Positions 23,019-31,046 of a DNA stretch of 39,158 bases are shown piece after piece. The notes under the pieces are model-generated. The model saw only the letters and a list, made by a program, of their open reading frames with translations, did no database searches and was not told where the DNA came from. The translations under genes and the position numbers were made by a program. How positions within the stretch are numbered: position 1 is the stretch's first letter; every line of letters begins with the position of its first letter. Source of the DNA: DAIDHZ01 sp035480255 (GTDB taxonomy: Bacteria > Chlamydiota > Chlamydiia > Chlamydiales > SM23-39). The stretch lies in NCBI GenBank assembly GCA_964630875.1, contig CAZVXF010000013.1:1-39158 (forward strand). The letters run 5' to 3'.

Positions 23019-24556
23019 TGTTTTTCGTTGTGCTTAGCATCATTTTAGTTGCATTTGGGCACAACTCCTTGTTAGGCATCGGCGCTGCTGCGATTGGATA
23101 TGCTTGCTTTTGGAATGTAGCTCTTCAAAAATTTACGAATACACGAGATCGTTTTTGGGCTTTTTTCGTTTGGTACGCGATTTGCTTAAGCGTGCAGTTA
23201 TCTTGGCTTACGTCAACTCGGTATATGGGTTCAGGAATTTTAGTCATTTATGTTCTAGTCGTCATTGTATTCGCGCTCCAATTTGGCAGCCTTGCATTCT
23301 TTTTTAATACAAAGAATTTGTCATTCAGACGTTGTTTGGCGATCGCTGGTTTTTGGGTCATTTTAGAGTGGAGTCGTTTAACATATATTCCTGGGAACTG
23401 GATTCCTGTTGGCATGGCATTATCAACCACGTCTTATGCAATCCAATTTGCTGCTTTGTTTGGCGCATATGGGCTCTCATTCTGGGTCATGTTTGTTAAT
23501 TCCTACGCTCTTTGCGCAAAAAATCGCATTGTTTGGACGTCTCTTGCGGCATTCCCTTACCTTTTTGGATGCGTTCAGCAGACATGGGTTCATTGGTTTG
23601 TTCGAGAAGAACAGACGCTCTCGATTGCACTGGTTCAAACGGGAATACGCCCAGAGCAAAAAGATCGTATGCATGGACATGCAGGCAGTTACATTCCGCC
23701 GATCAGCCAATGGGAAAGAATTTGGGAACAGCTTGATCAGGAAAAAAAAGTAGACTTGATCATTCTTCCAGAAGCATCTATTGGCTTGGGAGCGCATCAT
23801 CCTTGTTATCCCATCGAAATGGTAGAAATCCTCTGGCAATATCATTTTGGTAAACAGGCTCTTCTAGATTTGCCTCCCCAGAAAGGGAAGACCGTCTCCA
23901 ATTCCTATTTGGCTCAAAGCTTGGCAAATCATTTTAATGCAGATGTCATTTTGGGTTTTGTAGATGGAAGATATAATTCTGCATTTTGCTTTCATCCGGG
24001 GGATTTGCCATCTGAGAAAACTGAAAAACGCTTTTTAGTGCCTCTTGGAGAATATGTTCCATTTTCTGAAAATCAGTGGGTTGCCCATTTCTTTTCGGAA
24101 CAATTTGGGGTCACAGATGCGTTTGACGTCGGCACTGAATCCAAAATTTTTTCCTCTCACTGCCCGATCGCTGCGTCCATTTGTGTCGAGGAGACATATG
24201 GCCAGTTTATGCGTGATTTGAGAAATCAAGGAGCGCGGCTTTTTGTCAATGTGACCAATGATATTTGGTTTCCGGCATCCCGATTGCCTGAGCATCATTT
24301 TCAGCTCGGGAAAATGCGATCAGCAGAAAATGGTGTTTATTCTTTGCGCTCTTGCAATACCGGAGTTACGGGTGTGATCGATTGCTGCGGAAGAGTCGTT
24401 GAAACAATCCCTGTTTCAGAAGAAAAAGTGGACGTTCTCTATACAAGTATTCCAATCAAATCATTTCAAACCCTCTATTCGTTTTGGGGAGATGGAGCCA
24501 TTCTTTCCTTCAGTGCTCTTTGCTTGATATTCGGAATATATCGTCGAAGAAAATAA
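23018..24556 (+). CDS. lnt: Apolipoprotein N-acyltransferase
   Basis: Lnt adds the third acyl chain to lipoproteins on the periplasmic side of the inner membrane. It has 512 residues, the same as E. coli Lnt. About seven membrane segments at residues 1-190 precede a nitrilase-like domain. The catalytic triad can be read as Glu in LILPEASIG, Lys in EKRFLVPLGEYVPF and Cys in AASICVEETYG. FVNVTNDIWF and AENGVYSLRSCNTGVTG are also typical. A final hydrophobic helix ends in a basic tail. It is the orthologue of CT534, upstream of lpxC (CT533). The start overlaps the doxX stop by one base. Confidence 0.94.
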   Translation: MFFVVLSIILVAFGHNSLLGIGAAAIGYACFWNVALQKFTNTRDRFWAFFVWYAICLSVQLSWLTSTRYMGSGILVIYVLVVIVFALQFGSLAFFFNTKNLSFRRCLAIAGFWVILEWSRLTYIPGNWIPVGMALSTTSYAIQFAALFGAYGLSFWVMFVNSYALCAKNRIVWTSLAAFPYLFGCVQQTWVHWFVREEQTLSIALVQTGIRPEQKDRMHGHAGSYIPPISQWERIWEQLDQEKKVDLIILPEASIGLGAHHPCYPIEMVEILWQYHFGKQALLDLPPQKGKTVSNSYLAQSLANHFNADVILGFVDGRYNSAFCFHPGDLPSEKTEKRFLVPLGEYVPFSENQWVAHFFSEQFGVTDAFDVGTESKIFSSHCPIAASICVEETYGQFMRDLRNQGARLFVNVTNDIWFPASRLPEHHFQLGKMRSAENGVYSLRSCNTGVTGVIDCCGRVVETIPVSEEKVDVLYTSIPIKSFQTLYSFWGDGAILSFSALCLIFGIYRRRK

Positions 24557-24656
24557 TTCACAAAATCGAAGACCCAAAATGTGTCGCCATGCCAATGCCG
24601 CCAAAAATCAATTCTGGATTTGGTATTATTTATGTTGTTTGATACACTGTTTAGAA

Positions 24657-25502
24657 ATGCAGAAGACTTTAAAACGTCCAATCTCGATTTCTGGCAAAGG
24701 GCTTTTTTCGGGCGAACAGTCTTCTATTACTATTCTTCCTGCACCGGTGAACACAGGAATTATTTTTCAACGAATTGATCTTCCAGGAACTCCTGAAATT
24801 CCTGCACTTTTAGAATTTGTACAAGATTCATCTCGATGTACTCGCTTAGGAGTGGGTCAAGCTAGCGTACTCATGGTTGAACACCTTCTTTCTTCTCTCT
24901 ATGCATATGAAATTGACAATGTACGTATTTTGGTCAGCGGACCGGAAATTCCGAGTTGTGACGGAAGTGCAAAATTATTTGCTGAATGCATAGAAAATAT
25001 TGGGATTGAGATTCAAGATCAACAAGCCTCCGTCTTAACAATTGAAAATCCTGTTTTTTATTCTCGTCGAGACGTGCATTTAGTGGTCATTCCAAATCAA
25101 GGATTTAAAATCAGTTACACGCTTCATTATCCACAGTCTGATCTTATTAAATCCCAATTTTATTCATTCGATGTGATTGCAGAAAAATATCGAGAAGAAA
25201 TAGCTCCTTGCCGAACCTTTTCTCTTTACGAAGAGATTCTTCCTTTTATTCAAAGTGGCGTGATTAATGGTGGCGGTCTAGAAAATGCATTAGTCATTCA
25301 AGGAGATAAAATTTTGAATCTAGAAGGTGCTCGATTTCCGAACGAAATGGTTCGTCATAAAGTGTTGGATTTAATTGGTGATTTGTCTTTGCTTGGAAAA
25401 CGCCTATGCGGTCATGTGATTGCAATTTGCTCAGGTCATGCATCGAACGTTGCGTTTGCAAAAAAGATCAGTTCTTATTCAGAAGGGGGTATCAATGTCT
25501 GA
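24657..25502 (+). CDS. lpxC: UDP-3-O-acyl-N-acetylglucosamine deacetylase
   Basis: LpxC is the zinc-dependent deacetylase that commits to lipid A synthesis. The protein of 281 residues begins MQKTLKRPISISGKGLFSG. His in VEHLLSSLYAY, the HKVLDLIGD motif (His and Asp ligands), PSCDGSA and GHASN are all present, corresponding to E. coli H79, H238, D242 and H265. I start at ATG 24657 because upstream residues in the same frame do not match the family. The length agrees with chlamydial LpxC (about 286). Its last eight bases overlap fabZ. The cluster lpxC-fabZ-lpxA-fmt matches CT533-CT530. Confidence 0.95.
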   Translation: MQKTLKRPISISGKGLFSGEQSSITILPAPVNTGIIFQRIDLPGTPEIPALLEFVQDSSRCTRLGVGQASVLMVEHLLSSLYAYEIDNVRILVSGPEIPSCDGSAKLFAECIENIGIEIQDQQASVLTIENPVFYSRRDVHLVVIPNQGFKISYTLHYPQSDLIKSQFYSFDVIAEKYREEIAPCRTFSLYEEILPFIQSGVINGGGLENALVIQGDKILNLEGARFPNEMVRHKVLDLIGDLSLLGKRLCGHVIAICSGHASNVAFAKKISSYSEGGINV

Positions 25503-25941
25503 GGTATTAACGACAAGGCAAATTATGAAAATTTTGCCTCATGCATATCCTTTTCTTCTCGTAGATAAAATCATTTACCTGAATCTGGAAGAAAATGAAA
25601 TCATTGGTTTGAAAAATGTGACTGTAAATGAGCCTCATTTTACTGGACACTTTCCCAATGCGCCTGTGATGCCCGGAGTATTAATCCTAGAAGCGTTGGC
25701 TCAAACAGGTGGAATTTTAGTACACCAAAAAGGGTACGATAAGAAAATTGCTGTTCTTTTGAACATTCTTGAGGCAAAATTCCGAAAAACGGTCCTGCCA
25801 GGGCACACGCTTCATTTGCATGCAAAGGGCTTACATATTAGCAGCACAGGGGGCAAAATGTCGGCAAAAGCTATGCTTGGGGACGTAGTGGCAGCGGAAG
25901 CGATTATCAGTTTTGCTCTCGTCGACAAAGAGAAATTATAA
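25495..25941 (+). CDS. fabZ: 3-hydroxyacyl-ACP dehydratase
   Basis: FabZ dehydrates 3-hydroxyacyl-ACP in fatty acid synthesis and competes with LpxA for the same hydroxyacyl-ACP pool. The protein of 148 residues has the hot-dog core with His in PHFTGHFPNAPVMPG and Glu in ILEALAQTGG as the catalytic pair, plus ILPHAYPFLLVDKI at the start. The GGGGG before ATG 25495 decides the start; an earlier frame opening at 25420 only adds residues out of the lpxC overlap. It overlaps lpxC by eight bases. Confidence 0.95.
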   Translation: MSEVLTTRQIMKILPHAYPFLLVDKIIYLNLEENEIIGLKNVTVNEPHFTGHFPNAPVMPGVLILEALAQTGGILVHQKGYDKKIAVLLNILEAKFRKTVLPGHTLHLHAKGLHISSTGGKMSAKAMLGDVVAAEAIISFALVDKEKL

Positions 25942-25960
25942 AATAAAAATACGAGAATCT

Positions 25961-26803
25961 ATGCCGAAATCTAATATTCATCCACTTGCGATTGTAGAAC
26001 CTGGAGCTAAAATAGGGCAAAACGTAACGATTGAACCATTTGCTGTGGTGAAAGGAACAGTGACCCTTCACGATAACGTTGTGATCAAATCGCATGCGTA
26101 TATAGATGGAAACACGACAATTGGAGAAGGAACAATTATTTGGCCCGGCGCGAGCATTGGAACAAAAACACAGGATCTCAAATTTCGGGGTGAAACGACC
26201 TATGTGGTGATCGGGAAAAATTGCGAAATACGAGAATTCGTTACGATCAATTCATCCTGTCAAGAAAACTCCACCGTGCGCATCGGGGATCACTGTTTGA
26301 TTATGGCCTATTGTCATATTGCGCATAATTGCGAAGTGGGAAACTATGTCGTCATGTCGAATAGCGCAATGTTAGCTGGACACGTCATTGTTGGAGATTA
26401 TGCAATCATTGGCGGAATGACCCCTGTTCATCAATTTTCGCGCATCGGAAGTTATGCAATGGTTGGTGGATTTAGTCGGGTACCGAGAGACATTCCTCCT
26501 TACACAATTGGCGGTGGATTCCCTTATAAGTTTGGTGGAATCAATATCATTGGTTTAAAGCGCCATAAATTTCCTCTCGAAGTTAGGGCTGCGTTAAGTA
26601 AAGCATTCAAGATTACTTATCGCTGTGGTCTTCATCTAGAAGATGCAATGCAACAAGTGCAAAAAGAGATTGAACCGTTCAAAGAAGTACAGCATTGGAT
26701 TGATTTCTGCAAAGCGTCGAAAAGAGGATTGATTGGTCTTGAAGGTGTTGCTACAGCGTTGGCGCAGGGCAGCGATGGTGAAGAGCAGTACTTTGAAGAC
26801 TAA
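25961..26803 (+). CDS. lpxA: UDP-N-acetylglucosamine acyltransferase
   Basis: LpxA transfers a 3-hydroxyacyl chain to UDP-GlcNAc, the first step of lipid A synthesis. The protein has 280 residues, the length known for C. trachomatis LpxA. Hexapeptide repeats of the left-handed beta helix run from IHPLAIVEPGAKIG through IGDYAIIGG. The catalytic His lies in IAHNCEVGNY, and the C-terminal helical domain follows from about residue 195. Start ATG 25961 aligns with the family opening MPKSNIHP. The stop region overlaps fmt by 29 bases, so the two are probably cotranslated. Confidence 0.95.
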   Translation: MPKSNIHPLAIVEPGAKIGQNVTIEPFAVVKGTVTLHDNVVIKSHAYIDGNTTIGEGTIIWPGASIGTKTQDLKFRGETTYVVIGKNCEIREFVTINSSCQENSTVRIGDHCLIMAYCHIAHNCEVGNYVVMSNSAMLAGHVIVGDYAIIGGMTPVHQFSRIGSYAMVGGFSRVPRDIPPYTIGGGFPYKFGGINIIGLKRHKFPLEVRAALSKAFKITYRCGLHLEDAMQQVQKEIEPFKEVQHWIDFCKASKRGLIGLEGVATALAQGSDGEEQYFED

Positions 26804-27719
26804 AATTGTTTACTTTGGGACGCCTCAGTTTGCAGCCAACGTTCTTGAATATTTAGCCCAGCAGAATGTTCCTATAGTCGGAATTGTGACTCAACCGGAT
26901 CGACCAAAAGGAAGATCGAATGCTCTAGAACCATCTCCTGTAAAGAAAATTGCAGGTCAGTGTTTCCCAAATGTTCCCATTCTTCAACCCGAAAAAGCCT
27001 CTCAAGAGGAATTTCTTCAGCAGTTACAGTCTTTGAATGCAGATCTCTATGTTGTCGTTGCGTATGGACAAATTCTCACCCAAAAATTACTGTCCATACC
27101 GCCGAAAGGGTGTATTAATGTGCATGCAAGTTTGCTTCCGAAATATCGGGGAGCAGCTCCGATGCAAAGATGTCTCATGGCAGGAGAGCGGGTGACAGGC
27201 ATATGTATTCAGAAAATGGTCAGACAACTGGATGCAGGAGATGTCATAGCAACTGCAAAGATGGAAATTCCGCAGAATATGAATTTAGGAGAATTAGAGA
27301 CATCTCTTTGCAATATCTCTAAAACAGTCCTTTTGCAAGTGATTCGAGAGTTTGAAGACAAGATTCCTGATGCCATTGCGCAAGATCATTCCCTTGCTAC
27401 ATATGCATCGAAAATTGATCCAGCTGAAGGTGAAATTCATTGGGATGAACCCGCCGAAAAAATCCATCATTTAATCCGCGCATTCTCTCCCAAACCGGGT
27501 GCCTGGATTTGGCTGGAGCCGCAAGTAAAAAAGATGAAAATTCTTCGTTCAGAATTAATTCCTGATCAACAAGGAAAAGCGGGCACCGTTTTATCAAAGG
27601 ATGGAATCGTAGCGTGTGGTCAGGGATCAATCCGCATACTTGAAGTGCAGCCAGAAGGAAAAAAATGTATGCATTGGGAAGACTGGTATCGGGGAACGAA
27701 AAATTTACTTTCTTTTTAA
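26775..27719 (+). CDS. fmt: Methionyl-tRNA formyltransferase
   Basis: Fmt formylates initiator Met-tRNA using 10-formyl-tetrahydrofolate. The protein of 314 residues has IVYFGTPQFAANVLEYL at the N-terminus, GCINVHASLLPKYRGAAPMQR with the conserved Asn, His and SLLPxYRG motif, and LDAGDVI with the catalytic Asp. The C-terminal tRNA-binding domain follows from about 205. ATG 26775 gives a length equal to E. coli Fmt (315) and overlaps the lpxA end by 29 bases; TTG 26793 is a less likely alternative. It ends the lipid A operon as in C. trachomatis (CT530). Confidence 0.95.
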   Translation: MVKSSTLKTKIVYFGTPQFAANVLEYLAQQNVPIVGIVTQPDRPKGRSNALEPSPVKKIAGQCFPNVPILQPEKASQEEFLQQLQSLNADLYVVVAYGQILTQKLLSIPPKGCINVHASLLPKYRGAAPMQRCLMAGERVTGICIQKMVRQLDAGDVIATAKMEIPQNMNLGELETSLCNISKTVLLQVIREFEDKIPDAIAQDHSLATYASKIDPAEGEIHWDEPAEKIHHLIRAFSPKPGAWIWLEPQVKKMKILRSELIPDQQGKAGTVLSKDGIVACGQGSIRILEVQPEGKKCMHWEDWYRGTKNLLSF

Positions 27720-27726
27720 AAAAAAC

Positions 27727-27754
27727 TTTTCATTATCAAATCAATCTGTATAAT
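27727..27754 (+). promoter_or_regulatory. Promoter for the Inc-like gene
   Basis: A perfect TATAAT at 27749-27754 lies 16 bases from TTTTCA at 27727-27732 (four of six). Transcription would start near 27761, downstream of ATG 27757, so translation should begin at ATG 27784, which has AGGAAGG in front of it. Confidence 0.6.
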
Positions 27755-27783
27755 CTATGCCTTTTTTAAAGAAGGAAGGCATT

Positions 27784-28650
27784 ATGTCAATATCATGTAG
27801 AATCGGTGACAAAAATTACACAATTCCATCGAATGCAAATAGCTCAAAATCAAACAGTGCTTTGATTTCAAATTATTTAGAATCCGCAGAAGGTGGGCCA
27901 TTCCGTTTCAATCAACTTTGCGATAAAATTTGCGCGCTCATTGTAAGCTTGGATGTAAATCATAGCGAATATTTCAAAAATGCAGCGGGAATTTTAAGAA
28001 GTGGTTGGTCAATGACAATCCTACCAGGTCTTCCTGGTTTTTTTGCCAGAGCGTATGGCGCTATATCAGAACTTGCTAAGGCAACCGTTGCAATTCCTGG
28101 TGCATTCGGAAGAAAAGTGCTCAATGCAATCCAAGAGACGGCAACATGCGTATCGGCTGTTGCATATGCATCTGCTCCTTTCGTTAGCATTGCGAAAGAT
28201 TCAGAAACAGTATCTAAAAAAATCTTGAAGGGTGCAGGCGTTGCAACAATTGTTGCGGATACTTGTGACTTAGTAAAGAATGGACAAGATGCTTTTTCAG
28301 CAAGAACACTTGCGAATAGAGTAGAAAAGCTTCCTGGCGTATCACCTGAGTTTAAAGAAGCTGTATCAACCACCCAAACATTCCATATTCTGAAAGTGAT
28401 GAAATCTGTTTGCTCGGTTTCGAGTTTTATTTGCGGCCTAAGCTTCTTGTCTGCTTGCTTTTCTGGAGTCCCAGCACGAGCAGTCATAGCAGCAACGGTA
28501 TCGCTCGCGGGTACGATGTTATCGATCGGGTCAAGCCTTTATGAAAAAGGGATGAAATATGAGCGTATAAAATTCTATAGCGAGAAGCACGTTCAACAAA
28601 TTGTTCGTCAACCTGAACCACAAGTCCAAAAAATGAGTACACAGCTCTAG
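27784..28650 (+). CDS. Inclusion-membrane-protein candidate in the Cap1 (CT529) position
   Basis: This protein of 288 residues has no obvious enzyme motif. It has several hydrophobic stretches, including a pair separated by a short loop near residues 208-226 and 232-252, the bilobed pattern of chlamydial Inc proteins that are put into the inclusion membrane by type III secretion. It is Ser/Ala rich and ends in a charged, Gln-rich tail. In C. trachomatis the same slot between fmt and rplC holds CT529 (Cap1), a known Inc of similar length. By eye the sequences are not clearly alike, so homology is an inference from position and shape. It has its own promoter (27727-27754). A multi-pass membrane protein of other function is possible. 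Confidence 0.55.
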   Translation: MSISCRIGDKNYTIPSNANSSKSNSALISNYLESAEGGPFRFNQLCDKICALIVSLDVNHSEYFKNAAGILRSGWSMTILPGLPGFFARAYGAISELAKATVAIPGAFGRKVLNAIQETATCVSAVAYASAPFVSIAKDSETVSKKILKGAGVATIVADTCDLVKNGQDAFSARTLANRVEKLPGVSPEFKEAVSTTQTFHILKVMKSVCSVSSFICGLSFLSACFSGVPARAVIAATVSLAGTMLSIGSSLYEKGMKYERIKFYSEKHVQQIVRQPEPQVQKMSTQL

Positions 28651-28660
28651 TGTCTTTTCT

Positions 28661-28688
28661 GGGGTGTCAAAATCACTTTTGACGCCCC
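28661..28688 (+). terminator. Strong hairpin after the Inc-like gene
   Basis: 28661-28672 pairs with 28677-28688 through 12 positions (one G-U) around the loop TCAC, 11 bases after the stop codon. No T-run follows directly, so it may act as a terminator that needs a factor, or as an mRNA 3' stabiliser. Confidence 0.45.
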
Positions 28689-28710
28689 GTTGTCTTGAGA
28701 CCCCTTTTGT

Positions 28711-29187
28711 ATGGATACGAAATTAAAAGAATCTGAATGGATTTTCGTAATCAGTATTCTTCTCGTCATGTTATCTATAGTCATCGTTGCAAAGATCAAT
28801 GCAAAACGAACTGCATCAGCATTGGCAGCGCATCCCTTACCAACACATGAGCTATGCAAAGTAGAAATTGAAGGTGAGGTTTCTAAGCCTGGAACATATT
28901 TAGTCATGCCCGGAACAACTGTAAAGAAAATCATCAAAAAAAGTTTACCAACGCCATTTGCTGATTTAAAAAAAATAAACCCGGAACAAAGAATCGAACA
29001 ATCGATGAAGATAACAATAGATTCTCTAAGTGAAATCATGATTACCATTGGAGGCAAGCAAATCTTTGTTCCAGCAGGAACCAAAGTTTGCCAACTAAAA
29101 AAGTATATTGATACAGGGGATCATAAAATCTTCAAAAGTCGTCGCCTTCTTAAGGACCAAGAAGTCATTCTTCTAGAAAAGATATAG
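28711..29187 (+). CDS. Single-pass membrane protein with SLBB/ComEA-like domains
   Basis: This protein of 158 residues has a hydrophobic segment at about 10-28 and no cleavage site that stands out, so it is probably a type II anchor. Outside the membrane, VEIEGEVSKPGTYLVMPGTTV opens a fold seen in ComEA and polysaccharide export proteins (SLBB). A second similar unit, IGGKQIFVPAGTKVCQLKKYI, ends in a strand DQEVILLEKI. SLBB folds bind glycans or DNA. No ribosome site is apparent before ATG 28711. It lies between the Inc-like gene and the rplC leader. The role is unknown. Confidence 0.55.
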   Translation: MDTKLKESEWIFVISILLVMLSIVIVAKINAKRTASALAAHPLPTHELCKVEIEGEVSKPGTYLVMPGTTVKKIIKKSLPTPFADLKKINPEQRIEQSMKITIDSLSEIMITIGGKQIFVPAGTKVCQLKKYIDTGDHKIFKSRRLLKDQEVILLEKI

Positions 29188-29215
29188 TCGCATTTCGCGT
29201 AAATTTTTAAAAAGC

Positions 29216-29244
29216 TTGCACGAAAATCGCGATTGCACTACTAT
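29216..29244 (+). promoter_or_regulatory. Main promoter of the ribosomal protein cluster
   Basis: TTGCAC (29216-29221) and TACTAT (29239-29244) are spaced by exactly 17 bases, each at five of six consensus positions. The start point should be near 29251, giving a leader of about 146 bases before rplC. Confidence 0.7.
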
Positions 29245-29250
29245 CCTTAA

Positions 29251-29396
29251 CCAATATTGAAAAACTTATTCAATGGAATGAGTTTACGCAGCCACCCTCG
29301 CGGAGGGTTAAGCGCGCAGCATCTTAGGCCGGCAATTCTTGCCTGTCTTTTCTTCTGTACGCTCAGGCAACGAAATATGTTGAAAAGAGGAAGTCT
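29251..29396 (+). promoter_or_regulatory. Structured rplC leader with competing stems
   Basis: This stretch of the leader is not coding. ACCCTC (29294-29299) pairs with GAGGGT (29303-29308) in a stable hairpin. GGCAA (29331-29335) can pair with TTGCC (29339-29343), but TTGCCTG (29339-29345) can instead pair with CAGGCAA (29364-29370), so the two folds exclude each other. GAGGAAG (29387-29393) is the rplC ribosome site. The design resembles r-protein autoregulatory leaders. A ligand such as L4 or L3 is only an inference. Confidence 0.5.
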
Positions 29397-30044
29397 ATGT
29401 CGCTGACTTTAATTGGCCGAAAAAAAGGAATGACCCAGGTCTTTAATGCCGAGGGTAAACTTGTTGTATGTACAGTTATTTTGGCCGAGCCTAATACCGT
29501 TCTTCAGATTAAGCGAAAAGATAAAGACGGATATAATGCTCTGCAACTCGCTGGTGCTCCTGTTGCGAACCCAAATCGCTTGAAAAAGCCGATGAAGGGT
29601 CATTTTGATAAAGCGCAAGCAGAGCCTTGCAGCGTAATTTGCGAATCTAGGCTTGATTCTGTTGATGCCTATCAAATTGGGCAAAAGCTAGAAGCAAGTA
29701 TTTTTGCAGACGTCGCTTATGTCGATGTAGAAGGCGTCTCAAAAGGGAAAGGTTTTCAAGGGGTCATTAAACTCCACAATATGGCGGGTGGTCCGGCAGC
29801 ACACGGCTCTGGTTTCCATCGACATATGGGATCAACGGGGATGAGATCAACTCCAGGACGTTGCTTCCCGGGCGGAAAACGTGCGTCACGCATGGGTGGC
29901 GATAAGACAACTGTCCAGAACTTACGGGTTGTAGCTGTGAAAGGGAATCTTCTTCTTGTTGAAGGAGCTGTTCCTGGTGCTCGAAGTGGAATTGTGTATA
30001 TCAGCGAATCTATCAAACTTAAGAATAAGGCAAAGAAGGGGTAG
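29397..30044 (+). CDS. rplC: 50S ribosomal protein L3
   Basis: This early assembly protein near the peptidyl transferase centre has 215 residues. TLIGRKKGMTQVF at the start and GGPAAHGSGFHRHMGSTGMR followed by PGRCFPGGKRASRMGGD match L3 exactly in arrangement. It heads the cluster here because rpsJ (S10), which normally precedes it, is located elsewhere in Chlamydiae. GAGGAAG gives a strong start. Confidence 0.97.
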   Translation: MSLTLIGRKKGMTQVFNAEGKLVVCTVILAEPNTVLQIKRKDKDGYNALQLAGAPVANPNRLKKPMKGHFDKAQAEPCSVICESRLDSVDAYQIGQKLEASIFADVAYVDVEGVSKGKGFQGVIKLHNMAGGPAAHGSGFHRHMGSTGMRSTPGRCFPGGKRASRMGGDKTTVQNLRVVAVKGNLLLVEGAVPGARSGIVYISESIKLKNKAKKG

Positions 30045-30047
30045 ACT

Positions 30048-30701
30048 GTGGCTACGCTTAAAAAATACGATATCAATGGAAAACAAGTCGGTGTTCATAG
30101 CATCGATGATGCGATTTTGGAAGTTACTGCTCATCCACAGTCAGTGAAAGATTATCTCGTTGCAATTCGTAAGAATGCACGACAGTGGTCAGCAAGTACA
30201 AAAACTCGTGCTGAAATTCAGAGAACAGGAAGAAAGCCGCATCCTCAAAAAGGTCAAGGTAGATCTCGTCAAGGTGACTTGGCAGCGCCTCAGTACAAAG
30301 GCGGGGGGATTGTTTTTGGACCTAAGCCGAAATTTGACATGCATGTGCGCATTAATAAAAAAGAGCGCAGAGCTGCGGTTCGCTCAATGATTGTTCAAAA
30401 AATCAAAGACAATAAAGTGCATATTTTATCAAACGCAGCACTCTCAGAGCCAAAAACGAAGACAATGGCGTTTTTCTTTGATCAGCTCCAAGCCAATAAG
30501 CGCGTTTTGGTTTTAGGTGAGAGTAAAGCGGTTAGCAATGAAATGGGAAATCCGCACGCGAACATCATGAAAAGCATGCGCAATATTCCAAAGAAAGAGT
30601 ACTCCCTTGTTCCGCAAGTGAATGGATATTCGCTCGCGTTAGCGCAAGATCTGGTTGTTTTAGAATCAGCTCTGGATGAATTTTTAGCGATTTTAGGGTA
30701 A
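30048..30701 (+). CDS. rplD: 50S ribosomal protein L4
   Basis: L4 has 217 residues and starts at GTG 30048 with AAGGGG before it. The extended loop that lines the exit tunnel is recognisable in TGRKPHPQKGQGRSRQGD and GGGIVFGPKPK. L4 is the autorepressor of the S10 operon in E. coli, which makes it the leading candidate ligand for the leader at 29251-29396. The start is only three bases from the rplC stop. Confidence 0.97.
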   Translation: MATLKKYDINGKQVGVHSIDDAILEVTAHPQSVKDYLVAIRKNARQWSASTKTRAEIQRTGRKPHPQKGQGRSRQGDLAAPQYKGGGIVFGPKPKFDMHVRINKKERRAAVRSMIVQKIKDNKVHILSNAALSEPKTKTMAFFFDQLQANKRVLVLGESKAVSNEMGNPHANIMKSMRNIPKKEYSLVPQVNGYSLALAQDLVVLESALDEFLAILG

Positions 30702-30704
30702 ATT

Positions 30705-31034
30705 ATGACACCATATGACATCATTAAAAGCCGTCGTCTTACAGAAAAAAGCCGAGTGCTTGAAAACTTGCAACATTCAAAAAGCAATGTAAGCGCAAGT
30801 CGTTGTGATTCGCCAAAAGCGGTTTTCAATGTTCACCAAAAGGCAAATAAAGCGCAGATCGCATGGGCAGTTGAGCAAATATATGCTGAGAAAAAAGTAA
30901 AAGTCGTTTCTGTGAATACGATTACAATTAAGCCAAAAAAGCGCCGCGTTCGAGGTTTTACTGGAATGACTGCAGGTCTTAAGAAGGCAGTTGTGACGTT
31001 CCGTCCAGGCGATCAAATTGAAGAGCAAGTGTAA
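30705..31034 (+). CDS. rplW: 50S ribosomal protein L23
   Basis: L23 has 109 residues and sits at the tunnel exit, where trigger factor and SRP dock. TPYDIIKSRRLTEKS opens it, and the tunnel loop contains KKRRVRGFTGMTAGLKKA, followed by the usual VTFRPGDQI. The gene starts three bases after rplD stops. Confidence 0.96.
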   Translation: MTPYDIIKSRRLTEKSRVLENLQHSKSNVSASRCDSPKAVFNVHQKANKAQIAWAVEQIYAEKKVKVVSVNTITIKPKKRRVRGFTGMTAGLKKAVVTFRPGDQIEEQV

Positions 31035-31046
31035 GGAAGGTAAGGT

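Noticed and set aside
27960..28487. Long minus-strand frame of 175 codons
   Set aside because: It lies wholly inside the Inc-like gene, has no ribosome site or recognisable domain, and is best seen as a shadow frame of a low-complexity Ala/Ser-rich gene.
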